Below, in pieces: positions 1 through 8,674 of a stretch of DNA of 45,840 nucleotides. Where the stretch lies: the NCBI GenBank assembly GCA_018823045.1, contig JAHJIX010000009.1, positions 1-45,840 of the forward strand, read 5' to 3'. Both the position numbers and the translations under genes were made by a program. Source of the stretch: Patescibacteria group bacterium (GTDB taxonomy: Bacteria > Patescibacteriota > Patescibacteriia > Magasanikbacterales > UBA922). Positions within the stretch are counted from its first letter, which is position 1. Each line of letters starts with the position of its first letter. The notes beneath the pieces are model-generated. The model was given only the letters and a program-made list of their open reading frames with translations, made no database searches and was not told where the DNA came from.

Positions 1-1
1 T

Positions 2-181
2 ATCAAAAAAAATGCCACTTTTCACTCCCTCAGACACTCTTTTGCCACTCACCTACTCGAAAATGGTACTGATGTAAGATATGTCCAAGAACTTCTCGGG
101 CATGCCAATATACAAACAACACAACTCTATACCAAAGTAACCAATCCAAAACTCAAACACATTCAAAGCCCTTTTTCATAA
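2..181 (+). CDS. Tyrosine recombinase/integrase, C-terminal part (5' truncated by window)
   Basis: Reading from base 2 gives 59 codons and a TAA, with no start inside the window, so this is the 3' end of a longer gene; the ORF track omits it. The peptide contains [29 protein letters not shown] and LYTKV. These are the conserved C-terminal boxes of tyrosine recombinases: His-x-x-Arg, the second His in LGHA, and the nucleophilic Tyr in QLYT. All visible catalytic residues are intact, so the enzyme is probably active. The family cuts and rejoins DNA through a 3'-phosphotyrosine link, as in XerC/XerD chromosome dimer resolution or integrase-mediated mobility. The sequence cannot separate a housekeeping Xer protein from a mobile-element integrase. 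The photolyase gene starts 13 bases downstream on the same strand. Confidence 0.85.
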   Translation: MKKNATFHSLRHSFATHLLENGTDVRYVQELLGHANIQTTQLYTKVTNPKLKHIQSPFS

Positions 182-194
182 AAATATAACCCCT

Positions 195-1538
195 ATGTTC
201 CCCACCCAAAAACTCAAACACCTCAATAACCACCAAGAAAAAGCAGGTAAAGTCATCTACTACATGAACCGAGATATCCGTGCAATCGACAACTGGGCAC
301 TTAGCTTTGCGCAAATGAAGGCTCTCGAATACAAAAGCAACGCAGAGGTTATTTTTTGCCTTGTACCGAACTTTCTCGAAGCAACACGAAGGCAATATCA
401 CTTCTTGCTTGAAAGCCTCAAAGAAGTCGAGATGGAACTTCACAAAAAAAATATTCCTTTTACCCTCCTTCTGGGTGATCCAATAGAAGAAATTCCAAAA
501 TACGTCAAAAAGACTGACACTTCCCTACTCGTTACTGACTTTTTTCCTCTCAAGATCGCTGAAAAATGGAAAAAGGAAATTGCTAGGAGCATCGAAATCC
601 CCATGATTCAAGTTGATACGCATAATATCGTCCCCTGCTGGTTTGCCTCAGACAAACAAGAATTTGCCGCTCGTACATTTCGTCCAAAAGTAAATAAATC
701 ACTTCCTAAATTCTTAAAACTTCCACCAAAAATCAAAAAACAAGATTTTAATATAAAAAATAAAACAAACTGGAAAAAAGCAGAAAAAAGCCTTCAAATC
801 GATGAAAACGTTTTGCCAGTAAAAAGCTTCCCTCCTGGGAGAAAAGCGGCTCTTCAAGTACTCAAAACCTTTATTAATAAAAAACTCACTGGATACGCAG
901 AAAATCGCAATGATCCAAATGCAGAAGCCATTTCCAACCTCTCACCATATATGCACTTTGGCGTCATTTCTCCCGAAGAAATTGCTCTTGCCGCAAAAAA
1001 TGCGAAAGCTCCCCTAGCAGATAGAGAAGCCTTCCTCGAAGAATTTATTGTCCGCCGTGAACTCTCGGATAACTTTTGTTATTACAATAAAAATTATGAC
1101 TCAATCAAAGGCATAGCCAATTGGGCAAAACTCACACTTGAAGCGCACAAAGAAGACCTGCGGGAATATATTTATAGCAAAAAACAGTTTGAAAAAGCAA
1201 AAACGCACGATTCACTTTGGAATGCCGCACAAAACGAACTCTTACAAACAGGAAAAATCCATGGGTATATGCGAATGTACTGGGCAAAAAAAATTCTGGA
1301 ATGGACAAAATCTCCAGAAGTAGCCGTAAAAATTGCCATTTACCTCAATGACAAATATGCGCTCGATGGACGAGATCCAAATGGCTACGTTGGGATTCTT
1401 TGGAGTATCGGCGGAGTGCACGATAGAGCTTGGTTTGAAAGACCTATCTTTGGAAAAATCCGTTATATGAATGATAATGGTGCAAAGAGAAAGTTTGATG
1501 TTCAACAATATATAGAATCATATAATACAGACGAATAA
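195..1538 (+). CDS. phr: Class II deoxyribodipyrimidine photolyase
   Basis: This 447-residue flavoprotein would repair cyclobutane pyrimidine dimers using blue or near-UV light. The N-terminal Rossmann-like part carries MNRDIRAIDNWAL (about residues 24-36), the class II version of the photolyase opening motif. The helical FAD-binding part carries FIVRRELSDNFCYYN (about 284-298), GYMRMYWAKKILEW (about 356-369) and ALDGRDPNGYVGILWSIGG, all typical of class II rather than class I enzymes. Length is normal for the class. The ATG at 195 follows the recombinase stop closely and keeps the expected lead-in KLKHLN. It converges on the lipoprotein gene with an 11-base gap. Confidence 0.93.
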   Translation: MFPTQKLKHLNNHQEKAGKVIYYMNRDIRAIDNWALSFAQMKALEYKSNAEVIFCLVPNFLEATRRQYHFLLESLKEVEMELHKKNIPFTLLLGDPIEEIPKYVKKTDTSLLVTDFFPLKIAEKWKKEIARSIEIPMIQVDTHNIVPCWFASDKQEFAARTFRPKVNKSLPKFLKLPPKIKKQDFNIKNKTNWKKAEKSLQIDENVLPVKSFPPGRKAALQVLKTFINKKLTGYAENRNDPNAEAISNLSPYMHFGVISPEEIALAAKNAKAPLADREAFLEEFIVRRELSDNFCYYNKNYDSIKGIANWAKLTLEAHKEDLREYIYSKKQFEKAKTHDSLWNAAQNELLQTGKIHGYMRMYWAKKILEWTKSPEVAVKIAIYLNDKYALDGRDPNGYVGILWSIGGVHDRAWFERPIFGKIRYMNDNGAKRKFDVQQYIESYNTDE

Positions 1539-1549
1539 ACGACATCGAC

Positions 1550-1819
1550 TTATAATTTTTCCTGACAAATATATCCAAAAGCCATACCACAATCATCACA
1601 ATCTTCCACAAGTGGTTCTTCAAAAAACACTTCCTCACAAGTATCATCAAAATCACAGGGTGTACAAGGCTCTGTATAATTAGCCCCATTACAACGATTC
1701 TCGCATGGGACATCCTTTTCTGTGCTTATTGTTGTATCTCCAACACTCACAGAGGCTCTACCGCAACCAGAAATAACTAAAATACTTAAAAGTAACGGTA
1801 ATAACATGTTTTTTTTCAT
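1550..1819 (-). CDS. Small cysteine-rich lipoprotein
   Basis: An 89-residue protein starting MKKNMLLPLLLSILVISGC. The basic start, hydrophobic stretch and ISGC lipobox (Cys19) mark a signal-peptidase-II lipoprotein. The mature part is short and acidic and has nine further cysteines, largely in C-x2/3-C spacing, which suggests disulfides or metal binding. No named family is recognised. It lies 9 bases downstream of the DUF3592 gene on the same strand and converges on the photolyase gene. The window shows no direct regulatory site for it. Confidence 0.7.
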   Translation of the reverse strand: MKKNMLLPLLLSILVISGCGRASVSVGDTTISTEKDVPCENRCNGANYTEPCTPCDFDDTCEEVFFEEPLVEDCDDCGMAFGYICQEKL

Positions 1820-1828
1820 AGAAAAATA

Positions 1829-2305
1829 TTAATTATTATGTTTATAATGTTTAAAAATATGATAAATCAAAAAGGTCCCTAAAAAGAAAAAGAGAAGGCT
1901 TACGAAACTTATCATAATAATAAAAAAGTAATCAATACCACCAGGCTCTAAGCATGACTTATTTGGATCTTTAGAATCATAATATACATCGACTGTTGTA
2001 AAAAGAGGGTATTCTTGAAATTTATTATCTGCCATTAATTTAGTATATTTTATCCTCGGATATCCTAATTGGTCATTTATGTATTCTTTACCATTTACTA
2101 TATAGCTATAATAAATCCTTAAAGAATACTGACGACCTCTTAAATATTTAGATAAATCATGCTTAATGATAATCGCCGTACTTTTTTCCCAATTTAAACT
2201 TTTTATAGATAAGTTAGTATCATGATATACCCAATATATACCTCTAAAACTTAAAGAAAATGCTACAATAATGATAATAACTGTTGATAGATATTTTTTT
2301 ATCAT
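1829..2305 (-). CDS. DUF3592-like membrane protein
   Basis: 158 residues with one N-terminal membrane segment (about 5-27) and a second near the C-terminus (about 126-150). They enclose a beta-rich extracytoplasmic domain with YYSYIVNGKEY and the segment VDVYYDSKDPNKSCLEPGG. The pattern V-x-Y-x-x-x-x-P-x-x-x-x-L-x-P-G before the last membrane helix is the hallmark of DUF3592 proteins, whose function is not established. It sits in a very A+T-rich accessory patch with the lipoprotein and VOC genes, all on the minus strand. Confidence 0.72.
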   Translation of the reverse strand: MIKKYLSTVIIIIVAFSLSFRGIYWVYHDTNLSIKSLNWEKSTAIIIKHDLSKYLRGRQYSLRIYYSYIVNGKEYINDQLGYPRIKYTKLMADNKFQEYPLFTTVDVYYDSKDPNKSCLEPGGIDYFFIIMISFVSLLFFFLGTFLIYHIFKHYKHNN

Positions 2306-2336
2306 ACCAGTATTTTTATTACTTTAATATATCATA

Positions 2337-2699
2337 TTATTTATCAGACCAAACGGCTAATTCATTTCCAGATGGATCTGTAAAATGGAAGCGTTTACCC
2401 CCAGGGAATTCAAATACCTCTTTTGATATTTTACCACCTGCATCAATAATTTTTTGTTGCACCTCATCTAAATTATCATAATATAAGACAATCAAAATGC
2501 TGTTTTGAATATTTTCATCTGTTTGTTCAAATCCACCCATGACTCCACTATCTGCAAATGAAGTGTATTGTTCACCAAAATCTTTAAATGTCCATCCAAA
2601 AACATTTGAATAGAATATTTTTGTTTCTGCTATATCTGTTGATTTAAATTCAATGTAGGTAATGGTATTGTTTTGCATATGATTATTCTTTTCTTTCAT
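2337..2699 (-). CDS. VOC-family (glyoxalase/bleomycin-resistance fold) protein
   Basis: 120 residues forming one VOC module: ITYIEFKSTDIAETKIFYSNVFGW near the start (about residues 14-37) and FTDPSGNELAVWSD at the end. These match the first and last strands of the beta-alpha-beta-beta-beta fold. VOC proteins are metal-dependent enzymes or ligand binders; the substrate cannot be inferred. The listed start overlaps the upstream membrane-protein gene by 17 bases. The second ATG (MQNNTITYIE, first base at 2678) removes the overlap and resembles family N-termini, so it may be the real start. Confidence 0.8.
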   Translation of the reverse strand: MKEKNNHMQNNTITYIEFKSTDIAETKIFYSNVFGWTFKDFGEQYTSFADSGVMGGFEQTDENIQNSILIVLYYDNLDEVQQKIIDAGGKISKEVFEFPGGKRFHFTDPSGNELAVWSDK

Positions 2700-3537
2700 A
2701 ACTTTTATGTATAGTTAATTCTTTATTAAAATAAGATTGTTCAAACTCTTTATCATCTTTCTCATTCAATTCAATATTATTGACATTAATATATGTAACT
2801 ATATCATCTACAAAACAAACTTGAGTATCAAAATCTTTATTAAAATAAATAATACAATCATAATACATACCGGGTCTGACCTTTTGTTTTACCTCACAAA
2901 AATAGTCCCTATTTTCATATTTTAGATTTCTTTCAAGCCCAAATCTTACCATTTTCTCAAAATATGCAGGATTCTTTCTTGCATCATAAATATTTAATTT
3001 ACTCTCAAAATCATGAGGATCCTCTAATTTTGTATTTTCACAAATAACTGGAATAAAGAGACCACGATCTTCTAAATATTCCTTCACCTTATCCTTTGTA
3101 TGGGCACGCTCTACATGTTTAATCGTCCCATGTATGTTACGTTTAAAAAAAGTTACCTCTCTTCCTTCTTCTGTCAGATTATAAAAAACAAGATATTCAA
3201 CAAATAATACCAAACTGATAGATAGTATCCATAAAAGTAACTTCCACAATCCACTTAATCTTTTATTCTTAAAAATAAAATACATTGGATATGATAATAT
3301 GAGTGTTTTTATAATAAGACTCAGTAATCCACCCACAATATCATATTGTATAGATGCAAAAAATAAAAAACCAAAAATTAACTGAATAATTCCTTCAGAT
3401 GGAGGTATATATAGCATCTGACAAATATGCCAACAACCACCGATAGATATTGTTGGTGTAAAAAAAGCAATAATAAAACCAAACATAGCACTATACATAA
3501 ATGGCTTTTCTTGAAAATATTCTTGTAATCGAGACAT
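2683..3537 (-). CDS. Membrane protein of unknown function
   Basis: 284 residues. The first 125 or so hold about four hydrophobic helices (FIIAFFTPTISIGG, IIQLIFGFLFFASI, LLSLIIKTLILSYPMYFIF, LLLWILSISLVLFVEYLVFY). The rest is a soluble, charged domain with an acidic end (ELNEKDDKEFEQ). No family is recognised. The gene has a good promoter just upstream (TTGTAG, 18 bases, TATACT) and its stop lies inside the start region of the VOC gene, so the two are probably co-transcribed. Base composition is very A+T-rich even for this window. Confidence 0.65.
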   Translation of the reverse strand: MSRLQEYFQEKPFMYSAMFGFIIAFFTPTISIGGCWHICQMLYIPPSEGIIQLIFGFLFFASIQYDIVGGLLSLIIKTLILSYPMYFIFKNKRLSGLWKLLLWILSISLVLFVEYLVFYNLTEEGREVTFFKRNIHGTIKHVERAHTKDKVKEYLEDRGLFIPVICENTKLEDPHDFESKLNIYDARKNPAYFEKMVRFGLERNLKYENRDYFCEVKQKVRPGMYYDCIIYFNKDFDTQVCFVDDIVTYINVNNIELNEKDDKEFEQSYFNKELTIHKSYERKE

Positions 3538-3565
3538 AAAAAAGAAGTAAATGATTATGTCTATA

Positions 3566-3595
3566 AGTATACCAGAAATACCTTCTAATCTACAA
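3566..3595 (-). promoter_or_regulatory. Sigma-70-type promoter for the membrane-protein gene
   Basis: On the minus strand TTGTAG (3595-3590), an 18-base spacer and TATACT (3571-3566) form a good -35/-10 pair. The predicted transcript starts near 3559, about 20 bases before the ATG at 3537. The -35 hexamer abuts the stop codon of the helicase gene. Confidence 0.6.
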
Positions 3596-5377
3596 TTACT
3601 TCAACACAATCAATTGTTCAATCGCCCGGGTTAACCCCACATATTTAAGATCTTTTTCTTGCTTGAGTTTTTCTTCATAAAGATCTGGGTGGCTTTTTTT
3701 ATACTTCTCTATATCCCCTACTTTATCAAATTCAGCAAAAATAACTACATTAAACTCTAACCCCTGCGCTTCATGTAGGGTGAGTAGATGAACATTATCT
3801 GATTGTGAACCAAATATATCAAAATACGCTTTATTTCTTGCCAATACGGCAATTTGTTTATCTGTATGCTCTTGTAGAACAATCTCAATGAATTCTTTTT
3901 CTTCTTTTTGTGAATTAAACGATCTTTCTATGACTGGCTTGCCCAACACTAAATTCTCCCCTATTTCAATATCATAGCCTTGTCCTTGAATATACTCCAA
4001 AATATGTTTTGTATTTCTATATACTTTTTGAAGAACGACTTGTCTATCCTCTGCAAAATGCTCATGCACATCCTCCCACTTTTGTAGACTCATCAATTTT
4101 GTTTGTTGTGCAATATCTCCTACATACATAATAGCCTGCTTTTGTTCATCCACAGTACTTTTTGCAAGTAAAATTTCTTCTGGCAGGTAATTTTGAAATT
4201 CATCAAAAATCATAAGAGAATATGACACCGGGAAACGTCCAACAGATTTTTGTGCTTCATTCCCCTTTTTCATCTTATAATAATCTTGCATGAGGGTAAT
4301 CTGGCCATATTTTTTCTTAAATAATTGAAGCAATATTACCATATCAAAACGATCAAGCACCTTTCGTTTTTTTTGTTTTTGAAATACTAGATGTTCTTTT
4401 TCACTAAACATATGAGAATAAACTTTTTCAAGTATCCCGTATATATCTTTAGCAAATTCAACTTTATGCATAAAAGAAAAAGCTTGTTTCTTTTTATATT
4501 CATACACATCTTTCTCGATTTCATCATCACCAAATCGATATACTTCTTTATATGATTGATCTAAATCTAAAATACCACATCCCCATTCAAAAAAAGTCAT
4601 AATATGTACTCCATGAATACCCAAATCTGGCAACAATGCAGAAAAATATTCTTTTGATCCTTTATCTTGAACAAAAACAATAATAGAATGCGGTTTAAAA
4701 TAATCGGACAACTCTGGAGATTGAGCTAAATATGCTACCCGATGCAGTGCAAGTGTGGTCTTTCCAGAACCAGCGGGACCAGAGATAAGCAATGACCCTT
4801 TTAGATGAGCACGAATGACCTTATCTTGTGCCTCTTCCATTTGTGCCACAATTTCGGCTAATACAAATCCTTTCTTTTGGCGCGAAAAATAATCTTGATA
4901 AATAAGTTCTCTCTCATACTCGGTTGATTCACTTGCAAAAAATAAAATCTTCCCAGCAGTGATCATAAATTGATCTTTTTGAAGCAATTGTCCTCGCATG
5001 ATTTCGCCTTCTGGCCCAGTATAAGAGACGTCTCCTGGTTTTTTAAAACGTAAACTCGCAATAGGAGTCACCCAAGAATAAATACGTTCTTCTGGAACAG
5101 AAAACTTCCCCAAATAAAAGTTTTTATCACGAGACAAGTGACATTTCATAAAATAAGGAGATGGCACTGACTTTTCTAATTCCTCTATTCTCTTTTTATT
5201 ATAGAGATATAATTTTCCTTGTACAAATTTATCCCCATCTTGAAGATCTTTATACTCTTTCTTTAAGTTTTGTGTTTTTAACTCAAGATCATGTTTATAA
5301 TCCTGGATATGAGAAATATGTGTGGATAATTCCTCTTTTGCGGCCGCAAAACGTTTATTTTTTTCTTCTTGATTCAT
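3596..5377 (-). CDS. HelD-like superfamily I (UvrD-like) helicase/ATPase
   Basis: 593 residues with all main SF1 motifs: Walker A GPAGSGKTTLALHR (about 197-210), Walker B MIFDEFQNYLPEE (about 387-399), GDIAQQTKL, VYRNTKHI, LHEAQGLEFNVVIFAEFD and the arginine-finger motif KYVGLTRA (about 576-583). The N-terminus is a charged coiled coil followed by a beta-rich segment ending EEAQDKVIRAHLKGSLLISGPAGSGKTT, the arrangement of HelD/helicase IV proteins. HelD of Firmicutes strips and recycles stalled RNA polymerase; whether this distant homologue does so is inference. It is somewhat shorter than typical HelD (about 700 or more residues). It lies downstream of the tRNA-Tyr terminator, so it is a separate transcription unit. 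Confidence 0.82.
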   Translation of the reverse strand: MNQEEKNKRFAAAKEELSTHISHIQDYKHDLELKTQNLKKEYKDLQDGDKFVQGKLYLYNKKRIEELEKSVPSPYFMKCHLSRDKNFYLGKFSVPEERIYSWVTPIASLRFKKPGDVSYTGPEGEIMRGQLLQKDQFMITAGKILFFASESTEYERELIYQDYFSRQKKGFVLAEIVAQMEEAQDKVIRAHLKGSLLISGPAGSGKTTLALHRVAYLAQSPELSDYFKPHSIIVFVQDKGSKEYFSALLPDLGIHGVHIMTFFEWGCGILDLDQSYKEVYRFGDDEIEKDVYEYKKKQAFSFMHKVEFAKDIYGILEKVYSHMFSEKEHLVFQKQKKRKVLDRFDMVILLQLFKKKYGQITLMQDYYKMKKGNEAQKSVGRFPVSYSLMIFDEFQNYLPEEILLAKSTVDEQKQAIMYVGDIAQQTKLMSLQKWEDVHEHFAEDRQVVLQKVYRNTKHILEYIQGQGYDIEIGENLVLGKPVIERSFNSQKEEKEFIEIVLQEHTDKQIAVLARNKAYFDIFGSQSDNVHLLTLHEAQGLEFNVVIFAEFDKVGDIEKYKKSHPDLYEEKLKQEKDLKYVGLTRAIEQLIVLK

Positions 5378-5396
5378 AGAAAAAAGATAGATAAAT

Positions 5397-5448
5397 AAAA
5401 AATCTAGAACACCTTAATGAATACATATAATTCACCCTTGTTCTAGAT
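5397..5448 (-). terminator. Rho-independent terminator after tRNA-Tyr
   Basis: A perfect 10-bp stem ATCTAGAACA / TGTTCTAGAT encloses a loop with a weaker inner hairpin. On the minus strand a run of T follows. It closes the tRNA-Thr/tRNA-Tyr transcript and separates it from the helicase gene. Confidence 0.7.
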
Positions 5449-5478
5449 CTTTCACTGTGCGCTGAAGTAATTGATGTG

Positions 5479-5560
5479 TGGGCAGAGGAGGATTCGAACC
5501 TCCGAAGGCGGAACCAACAGATTTACAGTCTGTCCCCTTTGACCGCTCGGGAATCTGCCC
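5479..5560 (-). tRNA. tRNA-Tyr (anticodon GTA)
   Basis: The minus strand folds as a class II tRNA with a long variable arm. Acceptor GGGCAGA pairs with TCTGCCC and the discriminator is A. The anticodon arm ACAGACTGTAAATCTGT gives GTA, and the T arm GGAGGTTCGAATCCTCC is canonical. CCA is not encoded. It is co-oriented with and just downstream of tRNA-Thr. Confidence 0.96.
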
Positions 5561-5571
5561 ATATAGGAAAT

Positions 5572-5594
5572 AAAATCGCATATAATGCGATTTT
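5572..5594. other. Perfect 10-bp hairpin between the two tRNAs
   Basis: AAAATCGCAT, a 3-base loop and ATGCGATTTT form a perfect stem between tRNA-Thr and tRNA-Tyr. It may be a weak terminator or a processing signal that separates the two tRNAs. It is A+T-rich, and it ends in T on both strands because of its symmetry. Confidence 0.45.
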
Positions 5595-5595
5595 G

Positions 5596-5668
5596 AGCCA
5601 ACTCGGGGACTCGAACCCCGGACCGACGGTTTACAAAACCGTAGCTCTACCAGCTGAGCTAAGTTGGC
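5596..5668 (-). tRNA. tRNA-Thr (anticodon TGT)
   Basis: Acceptor GCCAACT pairs with AGTTGGC and the discriminator is T. D arm GCTCAGCTGGTAGAGC, anticodon arm ACGGTTTTGTAAACCGT with anticodon TGT, and T arm CCGGGGTTCGAGTCCCCG are all canonical. CCA is not encoded. It probably lies in one minus-strand transcript with the TPR gene upstream and tRNA-Tyr downstream. Confidence 0.96.
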
Positions 5669-5672
5669 GTAA

Positions 5673-5695
5673 ACTTCCTTCTTTACGAAGGAAGT
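5673..5695 (-). other. 9-bp hairpin spanning the end of the TPR gene and the tRNA-Thr leader
   Basis: ACTTCCTTC / GAAGGAAGT form a perfect 9-bp stem with a 5-base loop, overlapping the TPR stop codon just upstream of tRNA-Thr. There is no T run, so it is more likely a processing or mRNA-end signal than a true terminator. Confidence 0.4.
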
Positions 5696-6612
5696 GTCTC
5701 TATTTTTTGTTTTAAAGATATAAGCCGTGGATTATCTGGATCAAGTAAGCGTAATCTCTCGTAATAATCTACTGCTTTATTTTTATCTGCTACCATTATA
5801 CCAAGTTCTACAGAATTGTCAAGCAAATCTATATTATCAGTATCAAGCTCTAATGCTTGCTCAATCGCCTCAAATGCAGCTTCATATTCCTTTTCTTCAG
5901 TAAACAATTTGGCTAATTGTGCAAACCATGCTGGATTATTGTCAGCAAGGAGAACCGCCTTTTGATAATGGGCTATCGCCTTCCCCCGCTCACCCTGCAT
6001 CTCAAAAATTTGCGCTAAACGTACGTGCGTTTTATCATCTTCAGGGTCAAGTTGTAGGAGAAATAATGCTGTTTCTTTGGCTTCAATGAATTGTTTTTGT
6101 TCAATATACACATCAATCAATCCACGATATGCACGAACATTTTTATGATCAACACGAATTGCTTCGATATATTTTGCCTCTGCTCGCTCTAATTTTTGTT
6201 GTTTTGTCGCCTCTTCAGCATTACGTAAAATCTGTGTTGTTTCTTCTTCAGTCTCTTTATTGTGGATAACTTTCTCAGGAATTTCTTGTTTTTGTTGCGC
6301 GTGTTGGGTAAATTGTTCTTGTTTTTTTCTATGTATCCGATGTTCTACTTGTCCAACATATCCCCGAAATTGTGCCTGTACTTTATTAAATTTCTTTGAT
6401 AAGGCTTTTGCACCAACCGCATGTTTTTTCTTTATTTCTTCTGTTTTCTTTTCTGCTCGTTTTTTAATATACACATGTTTTTTCTGCTTTTCTTTTATCT
6501 CTGGCAAATTTTCTACATCAAGCAATGTTAATTGTGGAAATTTTCGTACAATAATAAATATACCTATTGCCAAGGACACAATGAGAACAATAAATGGAAG
6601 GATAGTATACAT
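5683..6612 (-). CDS. Membrane-anchored TPR-repeat protein
   Basis: 309 residues. One N-terminal membrane helix (about 3-22) is followed by a very basic, Lys/Glu-rich, probably coiled segment (about 40-120). From about residue 125 to the end come about five tetratricopeptide units, for example AEAKYIEAIRVDHKNVRAYR, AIAHYQKAVLLADNNPAW and AFEAIEQALELDTDN. TPRs are protein-protein scaffolds, so a role in organising an envelope complex is plausible but unproven. It begins 3 bases after the tpiA stop and is probably in the M16 peptidase-tpiA-TPR operon, which runs on into tRNA-Thr. Confidence 0.85.
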   Translation of the reverse strand: MYTILPFIVLIVSLAIGIFIIVRKFPQLTLLDVENLPEIKEKQKKHVYIKKRAEKKTEEIKKKHAVGAKALSKKFNKVQAQFRGYVGQVEHRIHRKKQEQFTQHAQQKQEIPEKVIHNKETEEETTQILRNAEEATKQQKLERAEAKYIEAIRVDHKNVRAYRGLIDVYIEQKQFIEAKETALFLLQLDPEDDKTHVRLAQIFEMQGERGKAIAHYQKAVLLADNNPAWFAQLAKLFTEEKEYEAAFEAIEQALELDTDNIDLLDNSVELGIMVADKNKAVDYYERLRLLDPDNPRLISLKQKIETLPS

Positions 6613-6615
6613 AGA

Positions 6616-7356
6616 TTAACGTGACTCCTGCACTGCACCCAGCAGTGAAATTAATGAATCATAGTGTGTTGACGCTCCTCCAACTAACACTCCATCAACA
6701 CAGTCTAATTTAATATATGATACCACATTTTGAGCATCAACACTACCTCCATATAATAATGGAACCTCTGCATCTGTGTATGATTTGATCTCTTTTCGAA
6801 TGAGCGTATGCATTTCTATGACATCTTGAGGCGCACATTGCTTACCTGTCCCAATAGCCCACACTGGCTCATAAGCAATAATCAATTGGTTATCTTTTAC
6901 ACTCAAACCCTCAAGTGCTTTCATAATCTGCTTTTTTATACGATATTCCCTATTCCCTTCTTCCAAATCTTTTGTTGTCTCTCCTATACAGACAACAGGC
7001 GTTATTCCTGAATCAAAACAGGCTTCGATTTTTTTTCGCACGACAGTATTTGTTTCAGCAAAAATATATCGTCGTTCAGAATGACCTACCAATGCATAAG
7101 AAAGTCCAATTTCTTTTGCTATAAAAGCTGAAACAGCACCTGTGTATGCCCCAGCGGGCGTCCAAGCGAGATTTTGTGCACCAACTTGTATTGCAGTATC
7201 CTCTAATAGTTCTTTTACTGCAGCAGTTGTAATCATATTTGGAAATACTCCTAAAGTTACATCATCTGGAATAGACACGGTCTGCAATTTTCTGGCAAGA
7301 GCAAGCCCTTCTTTATGTGTAAGATACATCTTCCAATTGGCAAAAATATACGTCAT
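6616..7356 (-). CDS. tpiA: Triosephosphate isomerase
   Basis: 246 residues from the chosen start MTYIFANWKMYLTHKEG. The enzyme interconverts dihydroxyacetone phosphate and glyceraldehyde 3-phosphate in glycolysis. Visible motifs are ANWKMY (Asn and Lys), LVGHSERR (electrophilic His), AYEPVWAIGTGK (catalytic Glu, flexible loop 6), LYGGSVDAQNV and DGVLVGGAS. The ORF track begins 26 codons earlier, but that extension overlaps the M16 peptidase gene and adds sequence foreign to the family, so the ATG at 7356 is preferred. No clear Shine-Dalgarno is seen, as for several genes here. Confidence 0.95.
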   Translation of the reverse strand: MTYIFANWKMYLTHKEGLALARKLQTVSIPDDVTLGVFPNMITTAAVKELLEDTAIQVGAQNLAWTPAGAYTGAVSAFIAKEIGLSYALVGHSERRYIFAETNTVVRKKIEACFDSGITPVVCIGETTKDLEEGNREYRIKKQIMKALEGLSVKDNQLIIAYEPVWAIGTGKQCAPQDVIEMHTLIRKEIKSYTDAEVPLLYGGSVDAQNVVSYIKLDCVDGVLVGGASTHYDSLISLLGAVQESR

Positions 7357-7381
7357 ATACGTGAGATAAGAAATAAAAATA

Positions 7382-8647
7382 TTACAGATGTTTGAGTATA
7401 TCTTTTTCTTGTGCATCTCCAATAATGGCAACACGCATCTGTGTTAATTTAAAGATATTTTTAGCGACTGCCACAACTTCTTCTTCAGTTACTGATTCAA
7501 GTGCTTGTACATATTGCTCTGGTGTTTGCATATTTCTTGCAAACAACGCCTCTTTTGCATACCAATTTGCTCCAAAACTTGAATTTTCTTGTGCCAAGGT
7601 TAATGCACCACGTACATGTGTTTTTGCATCTTGTAATTCTCGTTTAGAAATGCCTTTTGTTATAAATTTTTCAATTTCAGATTTTACTACATTAATTGCT
7701 TTTCCAATATTTTTTGGGTCAAGACCTGCACGCACATACACATATCCCGTATCACGCAATGTTTCTCTTCCCATATTAATCATATAAGCCAGCCCCCTTC
7801 TCTCACGAATTTGAATAAACAAACGTGAACTCATTGACCCGCCTAAAATACTACTCATAATAGCAACGGCTGGATTTTCTTTTGCATTATAATCAAATGC
7901 AGGAAATCCAATCATCAATTGTGCTTGATCTGTTGGTTTTTGTTGAATGACTAAACGATCTTTTTTCACTACAGAACCGAACGTAGCAGGTTTATATGTT
8001 TGTATTGGTTTTCGTGTATCTTTTTCTTCTCCAAAATAGGACTCTACCAATGCTTCTGTTTTTTCATCAACATTTCCTGCAATCACAATCTTCATATTAC
8101 TTGGTTGGTAATATTTTTCTTTGTATGCGAGTACGTCATCACGCTTATAGCTTTTCACATGCTCTACTGTTCCTGCAATATCTCTCCCTAACGGACAACC
8201 CGCAAATAATAACTCTTCAAAAATAGTCTCAATATTCATCATTGGATTATCATTGTACATGCGGATCTCTTCAATAATTGGTCCTTTTTCTCTTTCCATC
8301 TCTTTTGGATCAAATATAGAACCAAATAACATATCTGACAATATGTCTAGTGCAGTCTTTACATATACTCGGTCGGTTTTAATATAATATCCTGTATATT
8401 CTTTCCCGGTAAAGGCATTATATTGTGCACCTAAACGATCAATTTCCCTCATGAGTATTTGTGTATTTTTTCTTTTTTTTGTTCCTTTAAACATGAGATG
8501 CTCAATATAATGAGATACCCCTGATAATTTTTCTGATTCATAACGAGATCCCACAGGATACATCACCATCACAGTTACTGCTTGTGTATCTTGCTGCGGC
8601 GCTAAAATAATTTGGGCTTTATTTGCTAATGTATATGTTTTGTACAT
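7382..8647 (-). CDS. M16-family zinc metallopeptidase (pitrilysin/processing-peptidase type)
   Basis: 421 residues with the inverted zinc motif HYIEH at 46-50 and the distal Glu in PIIEEIRMYNDNP (about 120-130). The C-terminal half is the structural M16 domain (YNAKENPAVAIMSSILGGSMSSRLFIQIRE), including the conserved RxxxGLAY-like RERRGLAYMIN. Single-subunit bacterial enzymes of this size degrade peptides or trim proteins. No signal peptide is visible, so it is probably cytoplasmic. It is the first gene of a minus-strand run continuing into tpiA 25 bases later. Confidence 0.9.
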   Translation of the reverse strand: MYKTYTLANKAQIILAPQQDTQAVTVMVMYPVGSRYESEKLSGVSHYIEHLMFKGTKKRKNTQILMREIDRLGAQYNAFTGKEYTGYYIKTDRVYVKTALDILSDMLFGSIFDPKEMEREKGPIIEEIRMYNDNPMMNIETIFEELLFAGCPLGRDIAGTVEHVKSYKRDDVLAYKEKYYQPSNMKIVIAGNVDEKTEALVESYFGEEKDTRKPIQTYKPATFGSVVKKDRLVIQQKPTDQAQLMIGFPAFDYNAKENPAVAIMSSILGGSMSSRLFIQIRERRGLAYMINMGRETLRDTGYVYVRAGLDPKNIGKAINVVKSEIEKFITKGISKRELQDAKTHVRGALTLAQENSSFGANWYAKEALFARNMQTPEQYVQALESVTEEEVVAVAKNIFKLTQMRVAIIGDAQEKDILKHL

Positions 8648-8674
8648 AAAATATAGATAATATGAAATAAAATA

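Noticed and set aside
5476-5715. 79-aa plus-strand ORF
   Set aside because: It lies across tRNA-Tyr and tRNA-Thr and reads their antisense strand (the familiar SNLRR / LGDSNPG-type tRNA artefact).
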